Shown here one piece after another: positions 1-11,099 of a stretch of 64,000 nt of DNA; the stretch's first letter is position 1; the number at the start of each line of letters is the position of its first letter. The notes beneath the pieces were generated by a model. That model had not been told where the DNA came from. It saw only the letters and a list, made by a program, of their open reading frames with translations, and searched no databases. The position numbers and the translations under genes are program-made. This DNA is from Dama dama (taxonomy: Eukaryota > Chordata > Mammalia > Artiodactyla > Cervidae), in assembly GCF_033118175.1 (NCBI RefSeq), contig NC_083693.1, positions 53,995,981 to 54,059,980 on the forward strand. The letters run 5' to 3'.

Positions 1-115
1 CAATTTTTTTGACCCTACTGCATGGCTTGTGGGATCTCAGGTCTCTGACCAGGGATTGAACCCAGGCCATGGCAGTGAAAACACCAAACGTAACCTTTAC
101 CACCAGGGAACTCCC
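1..115 (-). repeat. CHR-type tRNA-derived SINE, antisense, cut by window start
   Basis: Antisense copy of the cetartiodactyl CHR SINE. The 'ccagggattgaaccc' block (B-box half, reversed) is followed by 'accaccagggaactccc', which is the reversed 5' start of the element. The poly(A) side lies at or beyond the left edge. The copy is diverged, so it is not recent. Confidence 0.85.
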
Positions 116-127
116 CCAGCAATATTT

Positions 128-188
128 TAAAAACTCAATATCTGCAAAATGCAATAAAGTGAAGTGCGATAAAATGAGGTATGCCTAT
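128..188. mobile_element. Terminus of a Tigger/pogo-type DNA transposon
   Basis: The motif 'gcaataaagtgaagtgcg' followed by 'aggtatgcctata' matches the terminal inverted repeat region of Tigger-class (Tc1/mariner superfamily) elements. Only one end is visible. It directly abuts the CHR SINE at its left. Confidence 0.6.
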
Positions 189-1311
189 ATTCCAGTGAAT
201 GCTGCCTAGACAATCTATAAGAGAATGAGCTTCAGACAACCCAAATGACTAGAGAGGTATCACAGTACAGGTATTAGATATATATAACTGTATAATTAAC
301 ACTGGGGGTTAAGCGTTGTGTTATATTATTTTAGAGATAATATGCATTTCGAGTTAAAACACTGTTTTTCAGCCTATATCTTTAGTGTGAGATGCTGTTT
401 CTTGCAAAATCTACTACTAGTTTTAATAAGTATCTCACCAACAGTAGTGCTGCAAAAATCAAACTTGAATAAATTAAATGCCTGATTATTATCTGATTCA
501 GCAAAGAAGTCATTCAGATCACTAGTGAATGAGATTCCTTCCAACGTGAATATTGGTTGATTTATATATATGTATATATACATTAAGGAGTAAGACAAAT
601 GTGAAGATGTGTATCACAAGTTCACTCATTTTCAATGATGCAAAGGACCTCTTTGATGAATTGGGTAGTGGTTCTTAAGTACTTTCTCCTTTTGGGGGTA
701 TTATTCCAAAATGTAATGGCTATAGACACACTATACTTTTAAGTTTAATTTGCATTATTAACATTTCCTTCATCACTTTCTTAAGTCTAAGCAATCATAA
801 AAAACAATAAATCAAGCCCAAATTTGTAGCCTTTGTCAGTTTCTGTGATGTGCATACTGCCACCATGGTTGATTTCAGGCTGCCAGTGAGTTGCCACTGA
901 AGGCAGGGTTGAGAAGAGTTGTGAAGCCTCTCTTCATGATAGAGTACTATGGGGTTTCCACCATGCAGTTATAATCGATGTCAAACCTTTAAAAGCATAG
1001 CTAGTGATAACATGTAGTAAAATATTTAGGAGATGAGAAGTTTTGGTATTTTCTACCTTTTCTTTCTATATAATTTAATTGTAAGCTTATATAATTTAAT
1101 TTTTTGTAATGGATATATTTAACAACCAGCTTGCAAAGTTCCTGAAAATGTAACAACTGGCTCTCCTGAGCTGATATGAGTTGGCCCTAGCATACCACTT
1201 GATAAGAGGGAGGGAGGATATGTAGTGTGTAATGGCTTGAGAAAGTGGAGTATAACTGTTTTAAGAATAGGAAGAGTATATGAATCTTTAAAATGTTTTC
1301 TGTATTATTGG
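189..1311. other. Unique AT-rich sequence, no gene seen
   Basis: No coding potential or recognisable repeat. A short TA/TG-rich simple stretch lies at about 560-582. All open frames are short and lack domain signatures. Confidence 0.5.
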
Positions 1312-1626
1312 TGTTTATTTTGGCTGTTCTGGGTCTTTGTTGCTTGGCGGGCTTTTCTCTAGTTGCTGCCAAAGGGGGCTACTCTCTAGTTTCGATGTGA
1401 GGGCTTCTCTTTGGAGTGGTGACTCTTGTTGCAGAGCATGGACTCTAGGGCACATGGGCTTCAGCAGTTACAGCATATGGGCTTAGTAGTTGCAGCTCCC
1501 AGGCGCTAGTGCACAGGCGCAATAGTTGTGGTGCATGGGCTTTGTTGCCTTGTGGCATATGGGATCATCCCAAACCAGGGATCAAACTTGTGTCTCTTGC
1601 CTTGGCAGGCAGATTCTTGACCACAG
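1312..1626 (-). repeat. CHR-type SINE, near full length, antisense
   Basis: Long CHR copy with the characteristic series of 'gggctt' and 'gttgtgg' units, ending in the reversed tRNA-like head ('ccagggatcaaacttgtg', then 'cttggcaggcagattcttgacc'). The ~315-bp length indicates a nearly complete element including the CHR-specific body. No TSD could be identified. Confidence 0.85.
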
Positions 1627-2194
1627 ACAGAATCCTCTGCATTCTTGAGAATCAGAATTCTCATATGGAAGAAAGGAGATATAACAGAAAAGTGGTTACA
1701 TAAAAGCTTGAGTTGTAATTGGAATCATCGATATCAATATGTGATATTATCATATCAGTAACAACTATTTTGTATATATTTTGTAGTTCTGTCCAATGAA
1801 CAGTCCAAAAACAATAATCAACCCAGAAATAGTGTGCATCCTTTATGCTTAGATTGTGATACAGTGTAAATTCTCATTATAATTTCTCATTAAAAGAAAA
1901 CAGGGCTTTGGGGAGGAGTGGTCAAATTGAGGACTTGGGCATGAAATGAGCAAGACAAGCCTGCAGCATATGCTGTATTACCAGAGAGAGAGAGAAAACT
2001 GTCAAATACTGCTAGGGTTACATCAAGAGGGTTCAGAGGCCAGCTTTAAAGGCCAGTGGTCAAAGATGGGACAATTTGAGCTCAAACAGGAGGATAATTA
2101 CAATGGATTGAAGCTCATAAAAATGTTTACATTGAAAAGCTTATAATGACTGTGTGTATGTGCACATGTGTGTATATACCCTTTGGAGAATTAT
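1627..2194. other. Unique sequence, nothing recognised
   Basis: No repeat family or coding signature seen. It is AT-rich and contains a short GA-rich run near 1984. Confidence 0.4.
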
Positions 2195-2493
2195 AAGGAA
2201 GCAACTGGAGAAGGCAATGGCAACCCACTCTGGTACTCTTGCCTGGAAAATCCCATGGACGGAGGGACATGGTAGGCTGCAGTCCATGGGGTCGCGAAGA
2301 GTCGGACACGACTGGGCGACTTCACTTTCACTTTTCACTTTCATGCATTGGAGAAGGAAATGACAACCCACTCCAGTGTTCTTGCCTGGAGAATCCCAGG
2401 GACAGCAGAGCCTGGTGGGCTGCTGTCTATGGGGTCGCACAGAGTCAGACACGACTAAAGTGACTTAGCAGCAGCAACAGCAAGGAAGCAACT
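2195..2493 (+). repeat. Bov-A2 SINE (dimer) with perfect 12-bp TSD
   Basis: Two head-to-tail BovA units, each carrying 'ggcaacccact' or a near match, 'cttgcctgga' and 'gtcggacacgact' or variants. They are joined by a TTTCACTT-rich linker. The element spans 2207-2481 and is bracketed by the exact duplication AAGGAAGCAACT at 2195-2206 and 2482-2493. The perfect TSD argues for a fairly recent, complete insertion. Mobilisation is presumably by BovB or L1 machinery in trans. Confidence 0.93.
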
Positions 2494-3020
2494 CATCATC
2501 TTGAAAACTGGTGACTAAAGAGAATGAGTCCAACATTTACCCTGCTTTGCCTGTATGAGCTATACCACTTGGTAACAAAAGAGTAGATTATTATAAAGGT
2601 AATATAACAAATAAATGAAAATAATATTGCTATTTGGCAATTTCTAATGAATGGCCATAAGCATTAAACATTAATGACTGCTAATATCACAAAGAGATAA
2701 TCAGAAATCATATGCCTTTTATTGTCTTGAACCTAAGTCTAATCCAGTTTCTGTATGCAACTGACAATTTCAGAAATTCAGAAAACAAGAAAATTTTGGA
2801 TTGTACCAACAAAATGCAATCATCAAATCCAGTCTGTGGGAAACTCTACAGGTTAAATGGCTCAGGTTCTTCACCTGAAAATGCATAAGGAAATGAAAGG
2901 GATAAAGGGAGAACTTATAGAATAAGAGAACTCAAAAGACATATTTTTAAAAAATGAGGCAAGAATAACTGATAGCGTGTTGACAAAGTAATTTTTAAAA
3001 AGCAGAGGAATGATTATCAT
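2494..3020. other. Unique sequence, nothing recognised
   Basis: AT-rich, with no domain-bearing open frame and no known repeat recognised by eye. Confidence 0.4.
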
Positions 3021-3314
3021 AAAAGCTAGATGGGAACTTCTCTGGTGGTCCAGTGGTTAAGAAATCACCTTCCAATGCAGGGGACACAGGTTCAATCTCT
3101 GGTGGGAAAACTAAGATCCCACATACTGTGGGGCAACTAAGCTCATCTAGAGAAATCTGTACTTCAACTACTGAATCTGCATTCTCTAGAATCAGTGGTC
3201 TGCAACAAGAGAAACCTGTGCTCAATGAGAAGCCCTTGTGACACAACTAGGGAAAACCCACACATCACAGCAAAGACTCAGAGCAGCCAAAGAATGCAAA
3301 AAGCTAGATGGGAA
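3021..3314 (+). repeat. CHR-type SINE with perfect 16-bp TSD
   Basis: The sense element starts 'cttctctggtggtccagtgg', runs through the tRNA-like head and CHR body, and ends in 'agcagccaaagaatgcaa'. It is flanked by an exact 16-bp duplication (AAAAGCTAGATGGGAA) at 3021-3036 and 3299-3314. The body is diverged but the TSD is intact. Confidence 0.92.
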
Positions 3315-3509
3315 GCTTCTTCATGTGGGAAGAGGAAGAGTGGCGACTGGGATGGGACACAGGGAGGAAGCTTCTGGAGGTGCTGACAAGATTCTACTTC
3401 TTGACCAAAGTATGTTTGACTTGTAATTTCTTGAGTTTTATGTGTGTTTTGCATGCTTTTTCTGTCTTCACGTTTTATTTTACAATAAAAATATTTTAAA
3501 CAATTCCAG

Positions 3510-4790
3510 ATGAATTTTGAGCTTGTGCCAACGTGCTTATGTATCTCACCTGTGAACCAAGCCTTGGTTCTCTTCCTGTCAGTTAATTGGAGGGAACATC
3601 TATTGGGCCACAGGTGTGAACTGAAGGAGTGGTGTTGGTTCTCAGAGGCAAGTGAGTGGGGGGACTGGACAATGTGTTTGGTTACTTATCTGTGCCTTCT
3701 GAATCTGCTTAGTCCTCCCTGATCCTTCCTGATCCCCAACTTACCTCCTCTTGTGTGCAACTCGTGATGAATGGTTCTGGTCACATAGTCCCTTGGTGTC
3801 CCGTGATCAGAGAGTCAGTCTCTACTAAGGGCTAAAAGCAAGTCAAAAGCTGCTTTACAAATGATATCTAACTCCCTGCTATTGTTCCAGAGCCCTGGTG
3901 GTCTAAAGTCCAGCTCTCCTCTGTGAGACTTGCCAGAGACTGCAGGGCATCCTTATCTACCACAGGTACCTCTAGCTCATAGGATTTGACATATCCTAAT
4001 CCATGTGGCAGGCCTGCTTGGAGCACAGCCTACAGCTGCTGCCAACTCCTCCCTTACTATGGAGGTCATTCAAAACTAGCAGTGTATGGAGTCATCCAGC
4101 CAAAAGGTTGAATTCCCCAAAATGCACACTGTCTCCAAAATCTGTAGAGGACTACTATTTGGTGTGCTTCCTTAGCAGTAGATTGTACAAGGTGCAGTAA
4201 ATTGGTCTTTCCTTGGATGGTATGTTTCAGCAGGACTCAGGTCACCCAGTCTCACTCAGAACAGCTTCATTAACAGGGCAAGTCCTCGAATGATTGTGTA
4301 GTCATCTTCCACTTTCTGATGGTATTATATGTCTTATCAGCACTTAGAGGCCTCCATGACTCCCACTGCATCCTCCCAGGGCTCAAGTAGTTTAACAAAA
4401 TGTCATAATGTAAGCAACCAGCATCATATCCTGTGGAGTGCCCAGATAATCAAAGTCCCTTTGGACTGTATTGTAACAGAGAGCAGGAGAATTAATGTAA
4501 CCCTGGGGCAAGACCATGAGTGCATATTGATAGCTGTTGCAAATAAATGTGATTTGCTTCTGATCTTTTTTCCTCATAAGGATTTAAAAGACTGCATTTT
4601 CCAGTTTAATAGCTACATACAATATGCTGGAGTTTGTCAATCTGTTCCATTAAACATAGCTCATCGAAATCATAGCACAGCAGCTCAGACTGGGGCTATC
4701 ACTTGGTTAAGTTTATAGCAGTGCACTGTTCTGCCCTGATATGTGTGATTTTTTGCTGGGCCTGTAACAGAAGTCTGTCTCAAATTGCCT
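3510..4790 (-). pseudogene. pol: Degenerate endogenous retrovirus pol fragment (RT to RNase H), antisense
   Basis: On the minus strand, 4577-4392 translates to an RT segment with the retroviral hallmark LPQGYINSPALC. At the expected catalytic YxDD position the frame reads YIMT, so both catalytic aspartates are gone. About 0.9 kb further downstream on the minus strand (near 3564-3548) an AWFTG-like stretch sits where an RNase H start would be expected, giving RT then RNase H order. The frame is broken between these by substitutions and indels. The YIN motif suggests an ERV-L or ERV1-like source rather than a betaretrovirus, but the class is not resolved. No LTR is recognised on either side. 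This is an ancient, non-functional relic. No repaired sequence is given. Confidence 0.7.
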
Positions 4791-4980
4791 GCTGAGGGAT
4801 TCTGCAAGAATTAGGGAGAGGGGTGTGTAGGGGACAGAAATCAGAAAATTTGAGAATAGAGAAGATTTTATCTATGTTATAGAGATGTGAAGAATAGAAA
4901 ATTAACATAACTAGAAAAACAATTCCGTAGCTTCTTCTCAGTGTTGAGAGCCCATGTTTGGTTATAACCCTAAAACCATA

Positions 4981-5352
4981 GTTGTTGTTGAGTTTCTCAG
5001 TCATGTATGACTATTTGTGACCCCATGGACTATAGCACACCTGGGTTCCCTGTCCTTCACTATCTCCCAGAGTTTGCTCAAACTCGTCCATTGAGTCAGT
5101 GATGCCATCCAACCACCTTATCCTCCATTGCCCCCTTCTCCTGCCCTCATTCTTTCCCAACATCTTTTCCAGTGAGTCGGCTTTTCACATTAGGTGGCCA
5201 AAGTATTGAAGCTTTAGCTTCAGCATCAGTCCTTCTGATGGATATTCAGAGTTGATTTCCTTTAGGATGAACTGGTTTTATCTCCTTCCTGTCCAAGGGA
5301 CTCTCAAGAGTCTTTTCTAACACCACAGTTCGAAAGCATCAATTCTTCTGCT
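4981..5352 (-). mobile_element. BovB 3'-end fragment, antisense
   Basis: Starts with a GTT repeat and 'gagtttctcagtcatg' (reversed BovB 3' terminus), then the conserved block 'gatgccatccaaccacctta', then 'ggtggccaaagtattg', ending within the reversed 'gaactgtggtgttgg' coding block. It is 5'-truncated, about 370 bp, and diverged with internal deletions. No RT catalytic region is present. Confidence 0.9.
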
Positions 5353-5462
5353 ACTTGACTATGATTTTCTTCCAGCAAAACTCAGAGGACAGTAGGAAGA
5401 GTCAGAGAGTTGGGTCACCCAGGGTCAGAAGGACTACAGGACAATGGAATTTTAAGGCTGTG

Positions 5463-5554
5463 TTCCAGTATTCTTGCCTGGAAAATCCCATGGACAGAGG
5501 AGGCTGGTGGGCTACAGTCCATGGGGGCCACAGAGTCAGACACAACTGAGCAAA
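5463..5554 (+). repeat. BovA/Bov-tA 3' portion
   Basis: Sense fragment from 'ccagtattcttgcctgg' to 'gtcagacacaactgagca'. It lacks the tRNA-like head. It immediately precedes an antisense CHR fragment across a poly(T) run. Confidence 0.85.
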
Positions 5555-5564
5555 TTTTTTTTTT

Positions 5565-5663
5565 GCCACACCATGGGACAGATCTTAGTTCCCTGATCAG
5601 GGATTGAACGCTTCCCTGGCAGAGAAAGCACAGAGTCCTAACCACTAGGCTAGGGAATTGCCC
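5565..5663 (-). repeat. CHR-type SINE fragment, antisense
   Basis: Contains 'cttagttccctgatcaggga' and ends in the reversed head 'ctagggaattgccc'. The poly(T) at 5555-5564 is the reversed A-tail side. Confidence 0.8.
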
Positions 5664-5830
5664 GAGACTGTGCTTTTAATACATTTTCCATTTCTTCCAT
5701 GGATGTTGATCCAGTTAAGTAATGCTTGTTATTTCTATTTTTTAAGAAAAGTTTGTATTCGTACATATTTTTAAAGTTTTAGCATAGAGTTGTAGGTAAT
5801 ATTTTGTAAAGAAAAAAAATTCCTTCGTTT

Positions 5831-5969
5831 TTCCATGGAATTCTCCAAGCAAGAATACTGGAGTGGGTAGCATGTGCTTCTCCAGGGGATCTTCCCAACC
5901 CAGGGATCAAACCCTAGTCTTCCACATTGCAGACAGATTCTTTACCATCTGAGCCACTAGGGAAGGCCC
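5831..5969 (-). repeat. Bov-tA SINE, antisense, partial
   Basis: Contains the reversed central block ('ccaagcaagaatactggag'), a reversed B-box region ('cagggatcaaaccctag'), and the reversed 5' head ending 'ctagggaaggccc'. The 3' BovA tail is missing. Confidence 0.88.
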
Positions 5970-6450
5970 ATATCTATGGTTAGCACCCCCCATTTCTTTC
6001 CTGCCTATCTGTATATATTCCTTTTTCTTGACTAGCTAGAGACTGGTGTTTTCATTTTGCTCCTCAGGGAAGCTGTTCTTAGGTTTATTTTTCAGTTGCA
6101 CTGGTTCTAAGCCCCTTTTAGGGCTATTCACTCTGATTCTGTTTCCTGCATTAGACAGTAGGCTGTGAGTAGAAAGAGACACACCTGGGGGTTCCTCTGA
6201 CCCCCAGGAACACTTGACTCCAATGTCTTCCACAACCATGGATTCAGTTCATTTTGATAAGATTGACTTAAATCTTCCTGTTTGGTAATTTTTCTTTAGA
6301 TTCTAAAAGAAATTAGAAATTTGATTAAATCTGCCCTAGTTTTTTTTTAGTTTAGGGCTTATTAGTATGGGTTTTTCCACTTCCAACAAATCAATGGAAA
6401 ATTTTTACACATTCTATCTTATAGGTTAAACAGATCTAGGCAAATTATTG
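5970..6450. other. Unique sequence, nothing recognised
   Basis: No gene or repeat recognised. Open frames here lack domain signatures. Confidence 0.4.
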
Positions 6451-7609
6451 TATACAGGATGGATAACAACAAGGTCCTACTGTATAGCACAGGGGACTCT
6501 ATTCAGTGTCCTGTGACAAACCAAAATGGAAAAGAATATATATATGTTTCTGGGTGCCTCTTGAGAAACCTGTATGGAGGACAGGAAGCAACAGTTAGAA
6601 CTGGACATGGAACAACAGACTGGTTCCAAATCGGAAAAGGAGTACGTCAAGGCTGTATATTGTCACCCTGCTTATTTAACTTATATGCAGAGTACATCAT
6701 GAGAAATGCTGGACTGGATGAAGCACAAGCTGGAATCAACACTGCCAGGAGAAATATCAATAACCTCAGATACATTACCTTATGGAAGAAAGTGAAGAAG
6801 AACTAAAGAGCCTCTTGATGAAAGCGAAAGAGGAGAGTGGAAAAGTTGGCCTAAAGCTCAACATTCAGAAAGCTAAGATCCTGGTATCCAGTCCCATCAC
6901 TTCATGGCAAATAGATGGGGAAACAGTGGAAACAGTGGCTGACTATTTTTTGGGCTCCAAAATCACTGCAGATGGTGACTGCAGCCATGAAATTAAAAGA
7001 CGCTTACTCCCGGAAAAGAAAGTTATGACCAACCTAGACAGCACATTAAAAAGCAGAGACATTACTTTGTCAACAAAGGTCTGTCTAGTCAAGGCTATGT
7101 TTTTCCAGTAGTCATGTATGTATGGATGTGAGAGTTGGACTATAAAGAAAGCTGAGCGCAGAAGAATGATGCTTTTGAACTGTGGTATTGGAGAAGACTC
7201 TTGAGAGTCCCTTGGACTGCAAGGACATCCGACCAGTCCACCCTAAAGGAGATCAGTCCTGGGTGTTCTTGGAAGGACTGATATTGAAGCTGAAACTCGA
7301 ATACTTTGGCCACCTGATGTGAAGAGCTGACTCATTTGAAAAGACCCTGAGGCTGGGAAAGATTGAGGGGAGGAGAAGGGGACAACAGAGGATGAGATGG
7401 TTGGATGGCCTCACCGACCCAATGGACATGAGTTTGAGTAAACTCCGGGAGTTGGTGATGGACAGGGAGACCTGGTATGCTGCGGTTCACAGGGTCGCAA
7501 AGAGTCGGACACAATTGAGCGACTGAACTGAACTGATAAATAATGGAGTCACTCTGCTGTACAGAATAAATTAACATAACATTGTAAACAACTATACTTC
7601 AAAAAAAAA
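6451..7609 (+). mobile_element. L1 3' end, split by a BovB insertion
   Basis: 6451-6546 carries the laurasiatherian L1 3' terminal block ('ggataacaacaaggtcctac', 'gtgtcctgtgacaaacc'). It resumes at 7537 with 'ggagtcactctgctgtac' and ends 'caactatacttc' plus an A-rich tail. The same L1 end occurs uninterrupted at 35022-35200, which confirms that the intervening ~0.99 kb is inserted DNA. Confidence 0.85.
6554..7536 (+). pseudogene. BovB (RTE) LINE, 5'-truncated, RT catalytic box deleted
   Basis: Sense BovB from the RT palm ('LLRNLYGGQEATVRTGHG' in the 6459-6806 frame) to the terminal repeat GACTGAACTGAACTGA. The order matches BovB: fingers/palm, thumb, connector with the 'LWYWRRLLRVPW'-type block, then the 3'UTR-like tail. 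Around 6771-6780 the bases that should encode YADD are missing, an apparent ~12-bp deletion compared with the copies at 18956 and 61429. Further frameshifts separate the 6459-6806 and 6782-7111 frames. It cannot encode an active RT. It is nested in an L1 3' end. Confidence 0.93.
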
Positions 7610-7904
7610 TTTTAAAGGCTCTATTTACTGGGAGTAGGGGACAGGGCATGCAGGAAAGGAAAGAGATGTCAGAAAACTATTTCTGAAATTGGACTTAAGA
7701 ACTGATGTTTGAATTGTTATCCAGCTAGCAACTTGCTGGCTTTGGGTATAGCTTCATTGCACAGTACTAATGGTATGAATACAATAGAATTGAAGAGGTT
7801 AATTTTCTTTCTGCAAGAATGTTTTGGTAGAGTGTTTGTGAGTGGGTGAGATAATGGGCATTTGGGCTTCTTGTATGCTGTGCGGGGAGATGAATATCAT
7901 TACA

Positions 7905-8170
7905 GCCGGTATGATGGACTATTTGGTAATATCAAAAGACTTAAATGTGCACATACCCTTTGTCCCAGAAATACTGCTGCTAAGAATATATCCTAGGATA
8001 ATAATATAGACAAAAGGGCAAAGATATATGTATGTGCATAGGTATTCATTGCATCAGTTTAGAACAGAAAAATGGGAACTGGAAGTTTTGAATAATAGTT
8101 ATTTGTATAGATTCTGATATAGCTATACAATCACTAGAGAATTATGCAGGTATTTTGCAGAAACATGACT
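7905..8170 (+). mobile_element. Old L1M ORF2/3' fragment
   Basis: The series 'cacataccctttgtcccag', 'aatatatcctaggataa', 'ggtattcattgcatcag' resembles the ORF2 tail of ancient L1M elements in sense orientation. It is strongly diverged with no open frame. Confidence 0.5.
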
Positions 8171-8440
8171 ATGTGTTTGTATGTGTGTGTTTGTATATAA
8201 TTGATACTTAAAAATCTGGACAGGAGTTTTAGTTAAGGTACCAGCAGGACCCAGATGGCACACTCAATTTGAGTAATTTGTGCCAGGTTCCATATAGGAG
8301 TAATTCACAAGGTGTAGGCAGGACATAGAGAAACAATGAGATATAGTACAAGAACCTGCAGCTGATAAGGGTGTGGAGGGTGGGATGTTCTTGTCACATC
8401 TGTGCCTGCCTGAAGTAGCCAGCTGCACTTGTGTCACTTC
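8171..8440. other. Old repeat-like or unique sequence, class unresolved
   Basis: The wording of 8220-8440 and 8640-8930 ('cacagagcagggtgggcagg') feels repetitive and may be one old element split by the Bov-tA at 8441-8625. I could not assign a family. Confidence 0.3.
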
Positions 8441-8625
8441 TTTCTGACCTTACGGACTGTAACCTGCCATGGCCCTCTGTCCATGGGATCATCCAGGCAA
8501 GAATACTGGGGAGTGGGTTGCCATTTCCTACTGCAGGGATCTTCCTGACCCAGAGATCAAACCCATGACTCTTGCACCTCTTTCATTAGCTGGTGGATTC
8601 TTTACCACTGAATCACCTGGGAGGC
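8441..8625 (-). repeat. Bov-tA SINE, antisense
   Basis: Reversed BovA body ('catccaggcaagaatactgg'), diverged reversed B-box ('gatcaaacccatgactcttg') and reversed head ending 'cacctgggaggc'. Tail region truncated. Confidence 0.88.
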
Positions 8626-9584
8626 TAGAAGGAGCCAGAGGAAGAGGCTATTAGGGAGAACCGTGTGGCCTTTTGACAGGCTTTGTGACTTTTCTTAAAG
8701 TGATGGAGACTTCCCAGAGCAGCTCCACAGTGTGGTTGCTGCAAAATGAGTATCTTGGCCTTTCTTTCCTTCCTCTCCCTACTCTCCTGCTGGCGTCCTT
8801 CATTCATTTGAGCTTAACCAGAAGTCAGACTGCAAAAGGTCCAGTGATGCAGTTCATGTAGATCAACCTATAAAACACAGAGCAGGGTGGGCAGGATTCA
8901 GAGGGGATCCCAAGGGGACAACCAGAAAATACCAGCTCAACAGATGTACAGCAATATGTTAATAGAGGTTATGCTGGAGAGTGGGATAATGGATTCATAT
9001 TCTTGTCTGTTTCTTCTAATTTCTTGAAAATGAACATATCTGACATATGAGTTTTAAAAGTTGTGGAGGTTTTTTTATGTGTGTGTGAAAATAGTTTACC
9101 TTAAATTATCTGAAAATTATGAACTTGCTTTACCAAAATTTAGTTGTTTTGTATCTGAATGCCTTCTCTTAACCCTTAAACCTTATTTACTCAAACAATA
9201 TTCTCCTCAGGGTTTCTTAAGTGACAAAACAAGGAGTTCACCTAATTCCAGTAGATGTTAACAATTGGGGTTGGGATAGGGATTAACTTTATTTGGGAAT
9301 GCCTACTGCCTTTTGATGAAATTATTGGTGCCACTGTGACATTTAAAGTCATTGTATGGAAAAGCAGTCTGAGTTTCTCAGAAGAAAGGAGCTTTAAAAG
9401 CTGAATGTAATTCTTTAATCCTGATAGAATACGGAATTTAGTTGGATTAGTAGATAGCATTATTAAAGCATTATTCTTGAAATGAATTTATTAGACCAGA
9501 TTAAGATAAAGTAGCCTATATTATGTCCTTCAGGGGTGCATATAGAAACATTTATGTTATTGATTTTTGAGCACTTCTCTACCA
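8626..9584. other. No gene; weak old-L1 similarity only
   Basis: 8640-8930 is possibly the second half of an unassigned old repeat. 8930-9060 weakly resembles an L1M 3' end. The rest is AT-rich unique sequence. Confidence 0.35.
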
Positions 9585-11094
9585 TGGAGGAGCCTTAATG
9601 TGTATGTAAGTTCATTTGTATCATTTCTTTTTAGATTCCACATATAAGGGATGACATAAGATATTTCTCCTTCTCTGTCTGACCTACTTCACTCAGTATG
9701 ACTCTCTCTAGGTCCTTCCGTGTTGCTCCAAATGGCATTGTTTTATTCTTTGTAATATTAATACAATATTCCATTATATGTATGTACCACATCTTCCTTA
9801 TTCATTCCTCTGTCGATGGACAGTTAGGTTGCTTCCATGTCTTGGCTGTTGTACACAGTGCTGTGATGAACACTGGAGTGCATGAATCCTTTTGGATTGT
9901 TTTTCTCTGGACATATGCCCAGGAGTGGGATACAGGGTCATATGGTAGCTCTTTCTGGCCTTTTATACAGTTCATGTGGTTCTAATGGTAAGTATACTGG
10001 GATGGTTTGCCATTCCTTCCTCCAGTGGATCACATTTTATCAGAACTCTCTGCTGTGACCCATCCATCTTGGGTGACCCTGCTTGGCATGGCTCATAGCT
10101 TCATTGACCACAAAGAAGGCAGAACGCCAAAGAATTGATACCTTCGAACTGTGGTGCTGGAGAAGACTCCTGAAAGTCTCTTGCACAGCAAGGAGATCAA
10201 ACCAGTCAATCTTAAGGGAGATCAATGCTGAATATTCACTGGAAGGACTGATGCTGAAGCTGCAGCTCTAGTATTTTGGTCATCTGATGTACAAAGATGA
10301 CTCATTGAAGTCCCTGATGCTGAGAAATATTGAGGGCAGAAGGAGTAGAGGGCATCAGAGGATGAGATGACTGGATGGCATCACTGACACAATGAACATG
10401 AACTTGGGCAAACTGCGGGAGATGGTGAGGGACAGGGAGGCCTGGCATGCTACAGTCCATGGGATCACAGAGTTGGACACGACTGGGCGATTGAATAACA
10501 ACATGGTAGCTCTATTTTTAGTTTTTTAAGGAATCTCCATACTGTTCTCTATAGTGACTGCCAATTTACATTCCCACCAACAGAGTAGGAGGCATTTATT
10601 ATTTGTGGATTTTTTTGATTATAGCCATTCTGGCTGGTGTGAGGTTGTATCTTGTGGCTTTGATTTGCATTTCTCTAATTAGCAATGTTGAAATCTTTTC
10701 ATGTGCCTATTGGCCATTTTTATGTCTTCTTTGGAGAAATGTCTACTTAGGTCTTCTGCCCATTTTTTGAGTGGGTTTTTTGTTTTGATACTGTTAAGCA
10801 TCATGAGCTGTTTGTGAATTTTGGAGACTCATCCTTTATTGGTCACATCATTTGGAGTTATTTTCTCCCAATCTGTGGGTTGTCTTTTCACTTTATTATT
10901 TCCTCTGCTGTGCAGAAGCTTTTGAGTTTAAGTGGTCTCATTTGTTTATTTTTGTTTTTATTTCTATTTTTCTGGGAGACGGATCAAAAAGAATGTTGCT
11001 GTGATTTATGTCAGAGAGTGCTCTGCCTCTGTTTTCCTCTAGGAGTTTTATTGTTTCCAGTTTCACATTTAGGTCTTAAATCCATTTTGAGCCA
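9585..11094 (-). mobile_element. L1 ORF2 C-terminus/3'UTR, antisense, split by BovB
   Basis: Antisense L1 3' region: 'ttccattatatgtatgtacc', 'ttaggttgcttccatgtctt' and 'gattgcatttctctaatta'-type blocks in the usual reversed order. It is interrupted at 9953-10502 by BovB, with ATGGTAGCTCT duplicated at 9942-9952 and 10503-10513. It ends near 'aatccattttgagc' at 11094 (5' truncation). No intact frame. Confidence 0.88.
9953..10502 (+). mobile_element. BovB-related insertion, internally deleted, 11-bp TSD
   Basis: The first ~150 bp ('gggatggtttgccattcc', 'tgacccatccatcttggg') resemble a BovB 5' region. At ~10108 the sequence jumps to the BovB C-terminal coding region ('aaagaattgataccttcgaa') and runs to 'gacacgactgggcgattgaa' plus AACAAC. 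The whole insert is bracketed by ATGGTAGCTCT, so it integrated as one unit. The internal deletion therefore predates or accompanied insertion. Confidence 0.82.
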
Positions 11095-11099
11095 CAGTC

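Noticed and set aside
4329..4718. 129-codon plus-strand open frame
   Set aside because: It is the shadow of the antisense ERV pol relic. The RT motif is on the minus strand and the plus frame has no domain.
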